Assembly: GCA_947172415.1 (NCBI GenBank) | Contig: OX359190.1 | Span: forward strand, 3,410,001-3,474,000 | Direction of reading: 5' to 3' | From: Chondrosia reniformis | Lineage: Eukaryota; Porifera; Demospongiae; Chondrillida; Chondrillidae | Length of the DNA: 64,000 bases | Shown here: positions 12,038-22,393 of the stretch, piece by piece | Position numbering within the stretch: the first letter of the stretch is position 1 | Layout of the letters: each line of letters begins with the position of its first letter | The notes under the pieces: model-generated | What the model saw: only the letters and a program-made list of their open reading frames with translations | Databases searched by the model: none | What the model was told of the DNA's origin: nothing | Made by a program: the position numbers and the translations under genes

Positions 12038-14596
12038 TTATAAACAAATTATATTTTCTTCTTCCAGTGCTGTATAGAGTTGTCCAAACAGTTCTATCCT
12101 TATAAGAGAAAATTTACTGTTGTTTGCAGAGTTTTGACCAACTTGTGTAAGCTTAACGTAGCGACCCAAAGTTTGATTTTGGATATTGCTTATTACAGCC
12201 ATATTTGGAAGACTCTTTCTTTCCTCTTTTCCTACAAGTTTCCAATCTCTTTTTTCATTATAAATTTCCAGTTTCCAAGATTTGGAAAATCCGTAACTTC
12301 CAAATGCATAGCACTCTAAGAGATATTTGGTTATTGGACCAGTCGCTGCTCCCCTAGGTCTATTGTAAAGGAGGCATCCTGGGAATCCTTTGTTGAAATC
12401 GCCTCTTGATTCTTTATATCCAGTAAGCTCTGTACATTACCTCTTTCTAGTGGTGGCGAGGTGATTAGTATCTTGTTGCTTTTAATCCCATCGTGAAACT
12501 TCTGTTTTCCACCATTAGTGAGGATGTGGTGAGTGATTCCCTTTTTGTTTTGAGGTTTATAGACTATATTTACTACAACGATATTTTATATATAAGCATA
12601 TAAATATATATTAAATTCCTGTGTTAAGTAATATAAAATATACTGCTAAGTAATAAATGCATGCATTTTCTTACTAGGACGAACTGGTTCCAAGTATTTA
12701 TCAGAAACATAGCCCCTTTACCTTTTGTGTTCCTGACTTGGATGTCTGGTGCTGCAAACTTATTCTCAGTCACAACTACTTCGTTTGCATTACAAGGTAA
12801 ATAACCAGCTGCAGTACGCTGTATAGTAAGTGAAATTGAATTTAGAAGGTTATCATAATCTCTCTCTATTTATGTATATAAGAATGATTATATTTATTAT
12901 ACATACATTTATCTATATATGTTATTGATCTTTCAGTTTTCTCACTTTTAATCTCTTGGTGACTTTCAGTACATCTAAAATACTGGATTGTATTTTGGGT
13001 TCATCTATGTCCTCATAAATGGATTCTTCAGGGTCCTGGCTTGCTACAGGTTTCTTTGGGTTATCCTGGTTGGTTTGTGTACGCAATGGGAGAGGGGGAG
13101 GCCCTGGATTTTCTGGATTGGAAGCAACTCTTGGTCTTGGAGGATCATCTTGGCAAACAGGACTCTTTCTTTTAAAGCTTTTTGTGCCAGATGGACCTAT
13201 AAAACCTACATATCCACTGTCATTTGGGTTTTGGAGATCGTGATACTACACATATTGGGTAGAATGTATTATTATATTATGTATATATACAGTTTTTTGT
13301 ATATATTTTGATAGCATGTGTGAGAAAAATTAATATCTCGGTATTTTACTTGAGAAGCTCTTTGATTTCCATCCAATTTCTCATATTTATCAAGATTTGA
13401 CACACTTTTACTGCTTGTCAATGATCTCTTTATCTTGCTTTCTACATCCATTGCATTTCTTCTCAATTGATATGGTTTTGTTTCTCCATTATCCTATGTA
13501 AAAATAATCATATGATAATTATAAGTTTTCGATTGTTAACATAGATTGTATATTTTTCTAATTTAAATTTGCAATTTCAAATTTTAGCATGCAATATTCT
13601 TATATACCTGTACTGTAGTAGGGGCATAAAGTTCCTCTGCTGTAGTAGAGTCAGAATAACAATATTCATCTTCATCCAACGAGTAGTTACTACAGGCAGT
13701 ATAATAATATTCTTGATCCCTCAATAGAATGCCCTTTAACTCTGTTTGAATTTTCAAGGCAGATGGGCGTTGTTTTGCATCATCTTTCAAACATTGGCAA
13801 ATTAACTTTGTCAAATCACCATCCCAGGGAATAGTTTCAAAGCAATTTATTCTTCTTTGGACTTCCGAAACACGGTCAAATCTTCCTGGACATTCCTTGC
13901 TTGGTAAAAACTGCTTGCTTGGTGCAATTTCCATCCCTGAGTAGGCCTCCAACATGACAACTCCCAAGGAGAAAGCGTCTACTTTAACAGGATCATAGCG
14001 TGCATACCATTTGTTGACATCTCCTTCTACTTCTGGGGGCATGTATTTGGGATTGCCAGGTCCCTTGGTTGCTTTAATCGGGCTTGAGCTTGCCATCTGC
14101 ACCACCTGCTTGGCAACTCCAAGATCTGAAAGCTTAGCATCACCGCAACTGTTGAAGAGAATGTTCTTAGGAGTGATATCTCTGTGAGCTATGGGTGGCC
14201 TTTGTTCATGGAGGTAGCGCAGAGCTGAAGCAATTGAATGAGCAAAGTGACTCACTTCTGTTATTGTCTGGCACCTTTTTTAATCAGCTTTTGGTAAAGG
14301 CTGCAGTGCATCCTTTCTAATATAATGTAAACCCGACCATCATTGTAGATTCCAAAGCACTGTACAATGTTTGGATGTCTTAGCTTTGTCATTCTATCAG
14401 CCTCCTCAATAAAGGCACCCTCAATTGCATTAATACCACTGCCTGTATCACTGATTAGGATATCATGTAATCTCTTAGCTGCTACATTTACTCCCTTCCA
14501 CTCTGCTGAGAGTACCAAGCCATAGGATCCTCTGCCCAGAGAAAAGTCATCTATTGTAACATCATTTAGTAAGATTTGAAACTTAGGAAGTGACAT
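12038..14596 (-). pseudogene. Kinase-discoidin gene, copy 2, three frameshifts
   Basis: All five exons of the copy 1 kinase are recognisable (13608-14596, 13350-13493, 12946-13245, 12675-12818, 12038-12563), and the splice sites are retained. Exon 1 has lost one T from a seven-T run (near 14274-14280), shifting frame after the KLIKK segment ahead of the catalytic loop. Exon 4 is one base shorter, in a C run near 12714. Exon 5 is one base shorter near 12333. Any one of these removes the discoidin-like part, and the first also removes the catalytic loop. Apart from these changes the sequence is almost identical to copy 1, so loss was recent. Assembly or sequencing error could explain one homopolymer change but hardly all three. 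Confidence 0.75.
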
Positions 14597-15966
14597 TCCT
14601 TTGTTGGGTTTAAACCTAGAATCTGACTGAATAACTAAAGTATTGGGCAGTCCCTTTTATCATTTTTCTATGCCTACTTATTTGGAAGAATGGAATGCGG
14701 GAAAAAATTCTTAAGTGCCCTAATTTATTATCTTTCAGTAAACTGATGTACTGTTTATATATATGTATACGTATTATACAAGTTACAAAGCTGACAAATA
14801 ATCTGTTTCTTATACATAACTTCTAAAGATAGCTATAACGTATATTATCATGCATATTACAATAACATGTATATACCAGTCATATATATATATATTTAAA
14901 TGTTTTTAGACACAATATACGTGCGTTAAAATAATTAATGACAATGTTATAAATCATATGAGGTATACTTAATATTATATATGAGATTGGTTTGACCATT
15001 TCTGTAATTTAAGTTATTACATACGTTTAAATTTATTTTTATCTATATACCTTGCATTTACAGGTCACACATGTACATATCTTTAAAATTTTGGTATTTA
15101 TTTGTTTTGCTATAATGGGTAAATAGTCATAATTCATGCACTTTTAATTTTAATTTTAGTTTTAATGTTGTAATTGAATAAACAAGAACACATTCCTGTA
15201 TGAATATAGTCCCCAGGAGGAGAAATTGGTCACTGAAGCATGGCAGATATTATAAAAATATATATATCCCTAAAAATTACAATTGAATATACGTATATTT
15301 TGAAATTTACTGTATACGTATAGATTGAATTATAGAATCGGAAGTAATTTCGATATTTCTGTTGTTGACATGCAATACACTATATGAATTGCTTGTTTCC
15401 TGCATATTTATATATATTGCATACTATTGTAAAATTAGCCCACCCATCTGGGGCTAATTCATCATCATGAAAGCATCCATGGAGCATCCCCACAAAATAT
15501 CTCTGTCAAATTCCCAAGATCTACCATTACTTCAGCCACCTATATATATATGCGTTCAAACATGTATATGGTATACTGTCACTACACTGTATATATATAT
15601 ACACACATTATTGAAGAATCATCACAATCAGGTTATAACGGGTTAGCGGAAAATTGTAACACAGGCGTCAAGTTAAAAGGTTAAAATCAAGGTCGAATGT
15701 ACCACACCAATGCATAGTCATGAGGCCAAAGCTATCTGCGTGTGGTTGTGCATATAAATATTCACTTTTATCTGTTTATACTGAAATTGAAAGGATCTAA
15801 AGATAAATACACAAGTTTCTGAAATTTTAACTATCTTTCTCTCTTTACCCTAGGCCTAAATGTAAATTTAACACTCTGTTAATGTTCTAAACTATCGCTA
15901 TTTACCTATATATAGAATAACCTATTTATGGCCAAGTCCAGATCGCCTTGTGTATAAAGATCCAAA
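14597..15966. other. Spacer, copy 2 of 6207-7593
   Basis: Duplicate of the copy 1 spacer with small indels. No gene was recognised. Confidence 0.5.
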
Positions 15967-16669
15967 TTAACATGATCCAGGTGCAGAAAATCCAGGTCTG
16001 ATGTGACTAGGTGCACATCCATGGTAGATTTGATAAATTTCTGTAGTTTTTAGCTTTTTACTCCTTCTAGCCTTTGTTACTTTTCGTACAGCCTTTGGTA
16101 CATATCGACCATACAAGCCTTTGAGCACATGGGCTTTAAAATCACTTCCCTTTTTGTTACACTCCACAAAGTTATACGTATCATCAGTATAAAAATGAAT
16201 ATTGGAAGGATTGCCTGCAAATCTACCACTGAGCCGACCAAAATCTCCCTGATGACCCCTCAAGTCTGCTACAAGTTGATTCAGTTCATCTTTAGTGAGC
16301 ATCATAACATGATTCTTTCGAACACCGGGGCGAAAATCTTTGCAGAATTTTGGAAGATCATTGTCAGCTGGGATACCATTCTTCAGAACACAAATATGAC
16401 TTTTGTAAAATTTTCCAGAAATTACACCAAATTGCTTAATTGGCATCGTCAAACAAGCACTACTCCCAGCAGTCGTTACCAAATCAAATAGATCCTGGAC
16501 CAAATCTTTAAAATTTATAGAAGTAAGTATTAATTTATGCATAATAAATCAAGAAGCAAATGCATGATAGATATATGCAATCATGTCTCATGTAATTACC
16601 CTTAACATTGAATTTAAATCCTGTGACCATTCCAAGATATATAAACGTTATAGCTATACCAAGCTTCAT
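15967..16669 (-). CDS. Small secreted protein, unknown family (copy 2)
   Basis: Exons 16600-16669 (signal peptide) and 15967-16505 join in the same phase as copy 1, and the frame is fully open. The differences seen from copy 1 in the mature protein are Ile for Leu in the SHLRPG segment and Pro for Ser near the C-terminus. All cysteines and the basic stretch are kept. The neighbouring kinase copy is broken, so retention here may mean the secreted gene is the one being kept, although the duplication is young. Function is unknown. Confidence 0.65.
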
Positions 16670-18027
16670 TTTTTTGAATAGCTGTTGGATGATTAATTAT
16701 GTATTCACTCTTCTCTGCCTTTTATATTAGTAAATTGACCTTTATACACTTATTTTGTATATTATATACATTGAATTTGTTTGAATCCACTGAAAAGGTC
16801 CCTAAACCTCCTACTTAAACTCTGCATTTACATTTATTGCTTAATAGTCTAATTCATTTTGATCATGACCAATATGTATGTGCAATAGTTCTTTTATCAC
16901 CATATATATCCTCCTGCCTTCAATGGACCTCCGCCACAGTGCATACATATATATATATATTATATAAATTATACATATTATGGATTAAATGTAACATTTT
17001 GTACATGGATCTTAGAGATATGGAATTCCAAAGCAAATCAAGTCTTATATTACAGTACACACTAAGGAGTATGTGGTTATGAATGAACTTTGTCTTGAAT
17101 AAACACATGCCTATGCATGCAAATCTCAGGTTTCATACATATTTGATACCTTTGAAACTGACATGCAGGTTTCAAAGGAAAATCAAGTACTAATGGATTA
17201 AATTTGTGGGTTTCAAGTTTTTTGTGTTTAAATACCTTCATAATTGAGATTTGTCCTACATGTGAATTCGAAACTATATATCAAAATACAGTAACAATAT
17301 ATACACAGTCACGTATATAATATTAAAGCGCATTGGTTGTACAGATTCACTTATATATAATAATTAAAAAGGAATAACATCATACTCAGTCAGATATTGT
17401 GTCATGCAAGTACAAGATGTACGTATTAATTTTCAACATTTGGTCATGCATTGTAGCTCCCTTATGAGTCAGAGCATGTGATTCACATGAGCTAGTGCAA
17501 TTTACTAGTGAACCTTAAGCTTAAATCTCCAATATATACACATTATGTATACCGTATTAACTGGTGCCTATTTTATATATATTCTGGTAAACAGGGGCAT
17601 ATATATATACCTGCAGCTGTATGTTGCCATGTATAAGGTAGATTTACAATTTAAACAATGTGTTATATAGAATTTTTGGAACTTCTTGTCTGGACATGCA
17701 TATCATCAATATAATTACTTCAACCATGCATCATGGTGCACCCAAACACAGATGTCATGATGATGTGATATGTATGGTTAGAAGTTATTATTTCAATATG
17801 CCAATTCTATGCAAGTATATATGGTTATAACCATATAACAGTCCACTCAAGTGGCATCTTATACAGATCTAGACCATTCTAAGGGCACCACAAATTGTCC
17901 AATTGCATGGGTCTCTACGTATGACCACATTATAGGATCCCTCTGTACTATATAGTAATAAGGAATGCAACAAATATATCTATATATATGCTAAATTTCC
18001 ATTCTTGAAGGGATAATTTAGGGTGAC
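16670..18027. other. Spacer, copy 2 of 8301-9674
   Basis: Duplicate of the copy 1 spacer, including the internal dispersed repeat at about 17080-17230. No gene was recognised. Confidence 0.5.
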
Positions 18028-18733
18028 TATTTATAGGAAACAGATCAATTCTTTTGCTTCAACCCCAAATTTACTCAATTAAATCATTACTAACATTTCG
18101 GCTGCATACTGCATCCTTCCTCAAAGTATATACAATTAAGACAAATAAAAAGACTGCATAACAGTTAAGCATAAACATCTGCACTAATCATTCACTGTCA
18201 TTCAGGTCATCAGGGGTGGTATATGAGATCCCTTGTGATTGTGGCCAGACATATTGGAGAGACCAAGAGGGCACTGAAAACCAGACTGAAGGAACATCAA
18301 GTTGCCACAAGAAAAGGAGAAATGGAAAGTCGGCAATTGCAAAACATGCCTGGACCCATCAACATCAGCTGGGAGGAGACCCGGATCCTAGATTGTGCAA
18401 GGAATACCAACATTCTCAGGATCAAGGTGTCCCTTCATATCTCCTTAAAGAACCAAAGTAAGCTAGTGAACAGAGACCAGGGTGTGGAGATTGACGGTTG
18501 GTGGAAGTGCCTCATCCAGAGGCAACAATCAAACTGAATTAGAGTTCAAGACCTGAATTAACGTTTAGAACTGATGAATGACAGTGAATGATTAGTGCAG
18601 ATGTTTATGTTATGCAGTCTTTTCAATTGTCTTAATTGTACTCTGAGGAAGGCTACAGTATGCAGCTGAAATGCTAGTAATGATATAATTGGGGTTGAAG
18701 CAAAAAAATTGATATATGTTTCATATATATAAG
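18028..18733. mobile_element. Penelope-like retroelement remnant, copy 2
   Basis: Same structure as 9675-10398: inverted flanks around a decayed GIY-YIG frame at 18216-18537 (+). The frame breaks at the same place inside the YIG motif, so it was inherited dead. A few further substitutions have accumulated (for example KTRLKEH for GTRLKEH). Confidence 0.65.
18091..18127 (-). ncRNA. Hammerhead-like ribozyme core in Penelope-like flank
   Basis: The minus strand reads TTGAGGA, then a self-complementary segment (GG.TGCA, loop GTA, TGCA.CC), then GAAAT. This is the hammerhead order of core box 1, stem II, GAAA box with one mismatch (U for C in CUGANGA). The stem II hairpin is convincing. Stem I pairing and the cleavage site cannot be settled by eye. 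Confidence 0.35.
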
Positions 18734-18978
18734 TATGTTGAAAAGCAAAAATAATCCATGGAAAGTATTACATCAAACCTACCAGTGACCGAAGTCTAAT
18801 CTTGGCTGGGTGACCAGAATCCTATTAAATTGACAACCAGTGATCGCCTCTAAGTCATCCAAAATGGAAAAATTCATCAAAGAACCACATGTACAGACAG
18901 CTGTTTCGCCCTCATTTGCATGCATGGACTCATCAGTGTGGTACACTTCAATGACAGTGAGTTTGGATGACTGTATTC

Positions 18979-19025
18979 ACTTATTAATCAACCACAAGTG
19001 AAAAACTTGTGGTTGATTAATAAGT
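18979..19025. repeat. Perfect 21-bp inverted repeat with 5-base loop
   Basis: The arms 18979-18999 and 19005-19025 are exact inverse complements (ACTTATTAATCAACCACAAG plus T) around GAAAA. The equivalent place in copy 1 (about 10635) lacks it, so it is an insertion or was lost there. A decayed relative is at 23466-23510. There is no flanking T-run or gene, so it is more likely a mobile-element relic than a terminator. Confidence 0.7.
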
Positions 19026-19731
19026 AAAGATGGAGGCTGCAGTCTAAGTGAGACTGAGCGTTCACAATGAATAAAAAGGAGTTAATTTCACTGAGCCGTA
19101 CAAAGGCTATGATGATATATATAAGCAAAATTAATCACTGGAATATTTTTAAATTATTTTTGCTTATCATCGTAGCCAATCGCCAAAATTATTTCCCCAC
19201 CAATATATCCAGCTATATGGTATACTTAATTTTACTGTCATAAATGATATATACGCACATGCAACTTGTGTTCCTATGTTTGCCATAAAACAAAGTATAT
19301 ACTTATAATTAGGAAGCACACAGTAAATTTGATAGAAAGAAACAGAACTATTGAATTTTTTTAAAACTTTAAAAGTACTAAGTCTAACTGAACAATAAGA
19401 ATATTTATGTATTTAAATTGTCATGAAGGGAAATCTATATTAGTTTAAGAAAACAAGTGTGTGGAATGTTTCCCTAGCTATCATGTGTATACATAGATAT
19501 GATAGCTAAGTATCAAAAGTACATGGGAATAAAATCAAAGTTATATAAGCAGCTGTGGCCTTGGTTTTTGCATTACATTTGGCCTGTGCCAAGATTAGAC
19601 TTCAGTCTCTTAATTGGCTATAGTCTGACATAAAATTTACATTCCTGTGATAATTCACTTTCTGTACATATGTACGCATAAGTATCCTAATTTATTGAGA
19701 CTCAGCAACAATTGTATTTAAAACAAAATTG

Positions 19732-19762
19732 AACGTTTCAACCTGGAGGTCTTCATCCGCAT
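19732..19762 (-). ncRNA. Hammerhead-like core, degraded
   Basis: The minus strand reads GGATGA, AGACC, loop TCCA, GGTT, GAAACGTT. This is the same layout as the better copy at 29011-29040, but box 1 has a substitution. Confidence 0.25.
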
Positions 19763-20095
19763 AATGAGGAAGAGGGGATTACAAGCCCTTTAAATAGAAA
19801 AATTGAGACATGATCATGAGTTGAGTGATGATGTAATGTAAAGAAGGTGGTGAATAATTAATGAGGATAAAAAAATTAATGAAAACATGTGTTAATGGGT
19901 TGAATAGATGTCCTCCCAAATAGGGTTCAGGGTCATCCCTTGATCCATGTTAATATGTACGCATGCATCTACCGTAATAAGATCAGCTTAAAATTCCATA
20001 GCTATATTATATATATATGTATATAGAATGATCATGACAACTGTCATGCATGATCACAAGTATACATGATCTGAACATAACTAATATTTACATAC

Positions 20096-20155
20096 CTGTC
20101 GGATGTTCTTCAAGTTCTGAACCTTTTGTCTAATGAAAGTGATTCCTTGTTGAAA
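20096..20155 (-). pseudogene. Fragment of an ATF2-type bZIP exon
   Basis: Twenty codons (FQQGITFIRQKVQNLKNIRQ) closely match the leucine-zipper segment of the bZIP exon at 24124-24335, and are followed by a GTATGT donor. The upstream side is cut off and joins sequence from the kinase-unit spacer. It is a truncated duplicate, not an exon of a working gene. Confidence 0.6.
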
Positions 20156-20802
20156 ACTTTCTTTGTTTGAATCACTGAAAAGGTCCCTAAACCTCCACTT
20201 AAACTCTGCATTCACATTGAATGTTAAATTGTCTGATTCAGAAGTTGATCATGACATGTGTGTATGGACAATAGTTCTTTTGTCCCCACAATATAGTAGG
20301 ATTATCCTCCTTATTATATTTAATTAAAAATGCAATTGCAAGTTGTATGGTGTGTGGGGCTTAGAGAAATAGAAGTAAATCAGGAATTTCTTAATATATC
20401 TACTTTCATCATTTTCTGTATAAGTGTGATATATATTAGAGCTATCTTCATGCAGGCCCATTGTATTTTTGCTTATAATAGATTTTGGATACACCTAAAA
20501 TGGTTGTATGCATGGTACTTTGTTGTGAATATACACAGGCCAGGTTTGAAACCTATGGTACTGACAGGTTTCAAAAGGGCAACCAATTTGAAGGTTTCAA
20601 ACTTTTTGTCTGATTCTGAAAAAACTTCATTGTTACCTTTGAAATTTTGTCCTGTGAAAGATGATAAAAATAAACAGTGTTTTTAGCACATATCCATAGG
20701 TTATAGATACACTAAATAATTTAAAGAAGGAATAACACTCTATATATAGCTACTCAGTCAGGTATATTGTTTTCTGCAGGTATTATGCATACATAATAAT
20801 AA

Positions 20803-20919
20803 TCAACTAATCAGTTCAAAGGAATCTTCTGGTGGTAATGTGGTGGTTTCGTCCAAGAGACCACTGATTCCTGCCCTTTTCCAGCCCTTAAGAATAATAT
20901 CTCGGCCATGAGAAGCACT
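20803..20919 (-). mobile_element. C-terminal fragment of a DNA-transposon transposase
   Basis: Thirty-eight codons then TGA, containing GRDIILKGWKRAGISGLL and TTTLPPEDSFE. The pattern of a helix with GW..AGI..LLD then LPPED is typical of the tail of pogo/Tigger-type DDE transposases. No catalytic part remains. Confidence 0.35.
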
Positions 20920-22393
20920 TGTGAAATACATGTACGTAGATATTGACAAGTCACTGTGCATGAAGTGGTTTTATGAAGCAGGAGAAGAAGACAAGGAATA
21001 AGTTGCTGATACCCAGTAGTTCATGCTGTTTGCCATACATTGAGGGGGTGTGGCTTGTGCATTGCATACACTGTATAGGTGTTAATATCCACAAAAATTA
21101 GTCACCTTAAGGTAGACCGGACCCTTTAATAGATTATACCAATATAGCTAAAATTGTCCTATCTATGTACCTAGAGTGCAGTTTTAGACCCTATATGCAG
21201 TTGGGATTGGGGATTAGGCATGTATAAGCAATTTCTAGCGTGACCTATAGTATTAATTCATTGAAAGTATGTTATCATGTGATTACATTAGATTAAGCAT
21301 AAAAAATATATGGACTGGGTTGTCAGTATTCTGTATCCTTGCTAGCTAGACATATAGATCCAACCATCAATGGTTTAGAAGCAGTAGTATCAGTTAGATT
21401 TGATCATATATAGTTGATTCCTTCACATGAACAAAACAATCAGAGAGAAGATGTTATAGTGGTGTAGCCTGCATGAAGATGGAGAGAGAGCGGTTATATA
21501 TTCTTGAATGAGGCATTTTAAATTCCAAGAAGTCTGATTTGGCTTGAATCATAGGCAAGCCTATATCAGATATTCAGGTATATGACAGAAGACAACATGC
21601 ACCTTCTATATACACAAATATTTATAGACTATAGAGTGTTGAACCATTACGATAGTGAATCACTTTATAAGAAAGTGAAGATGGTCAGTAAAAGCTAGTG
21701 TGCATACACATCACTTCCATACTTCGGTTATCCCAATGCGCCCAAACATGGAAGTAATGTGATCGATGGTTAAGTCACTTAAATTTCAGTATATATGCAT
21801 GCCATTTCTGTATGGTTATCTTCGTCACATGATCCCTTTCTTCTTTTGCTACTTTTGGCAGATTTGTTAGTGACTGTTGGAAGCACTGCCACCCCTAATT
21901 CTAATTTTATTTTTTATATATCAATCTATATGCCTTGTATATCGAACAACCGGGTCGGTTATACATGTACTGAGTAACTTGGCTAACATGCAAACTACAT
22001 GAAGCATGTTAATTGGGAATAACCAAATCTGTGGTCTTCTCAGCCGCCATTTTTTATTGAGGGACCAGAAGTACTAGTCACTGGTGAACACTGCAATTCC
22101 TACTTCTAACATCATTTTTTGTAAATATTTTATATTCACTTGTTATGTTGTATACGCACATGCAACTTGTGTTCCTATGTTTGCCATGAAATGAAGTACT
22201 CAGAAAAGTACACAGCAAAATTTGAAAGAAAGAACAGAATCTGATCTATTGAAAAATTCTTAAAACTTTAAAAGTACTGAGTCTAACTGAACAACAAGCA
22301 TACACATTTGTATGTAAAGTGCCAGAAAGGGTAATCTATATATGGGCAGTATGTGTGTTGTATTATATAAATGTTTCATATAGGCTTGATTCT

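Larger units (their letters stand above)
11350..19131. repeat. Segmental tandem duplication, copy 2
   Basis: Direct copy of 3425-10752 from about 11802 to 19131, preceded by the older shared block 11350-11595. The ends are abrupt: the copies agree up to GCAAAATTA near 10750 and 19130, then diverge completely. Gene order inside is unchanged, but the kinase is broken. Confidence 0.85.
19132..22393. other. Repeat-rich spacer
   Basis: No intact gene. It contains an older block (about 19250-19690) that recurs at 22150-23640, a hammerhead-like motif at 19732-19762, a bZIP exon fragment at 20096-20155 fused to sequence from the kinase-unit spacer (20161 onward resembles 8410 onward), a dispersed repeat at 20426-20700, a transposase fragment at 20803-20919, and a degraded foldback at 21700-21910. 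Confidence 0.55.

Noticed and set aside
20330-20686. Plus-strand frame of 118 codons
   Set aside because: It runs through a dispersed non-coding repeat that also occurs at 10830-11090 and 8720-8880 without an open frame.
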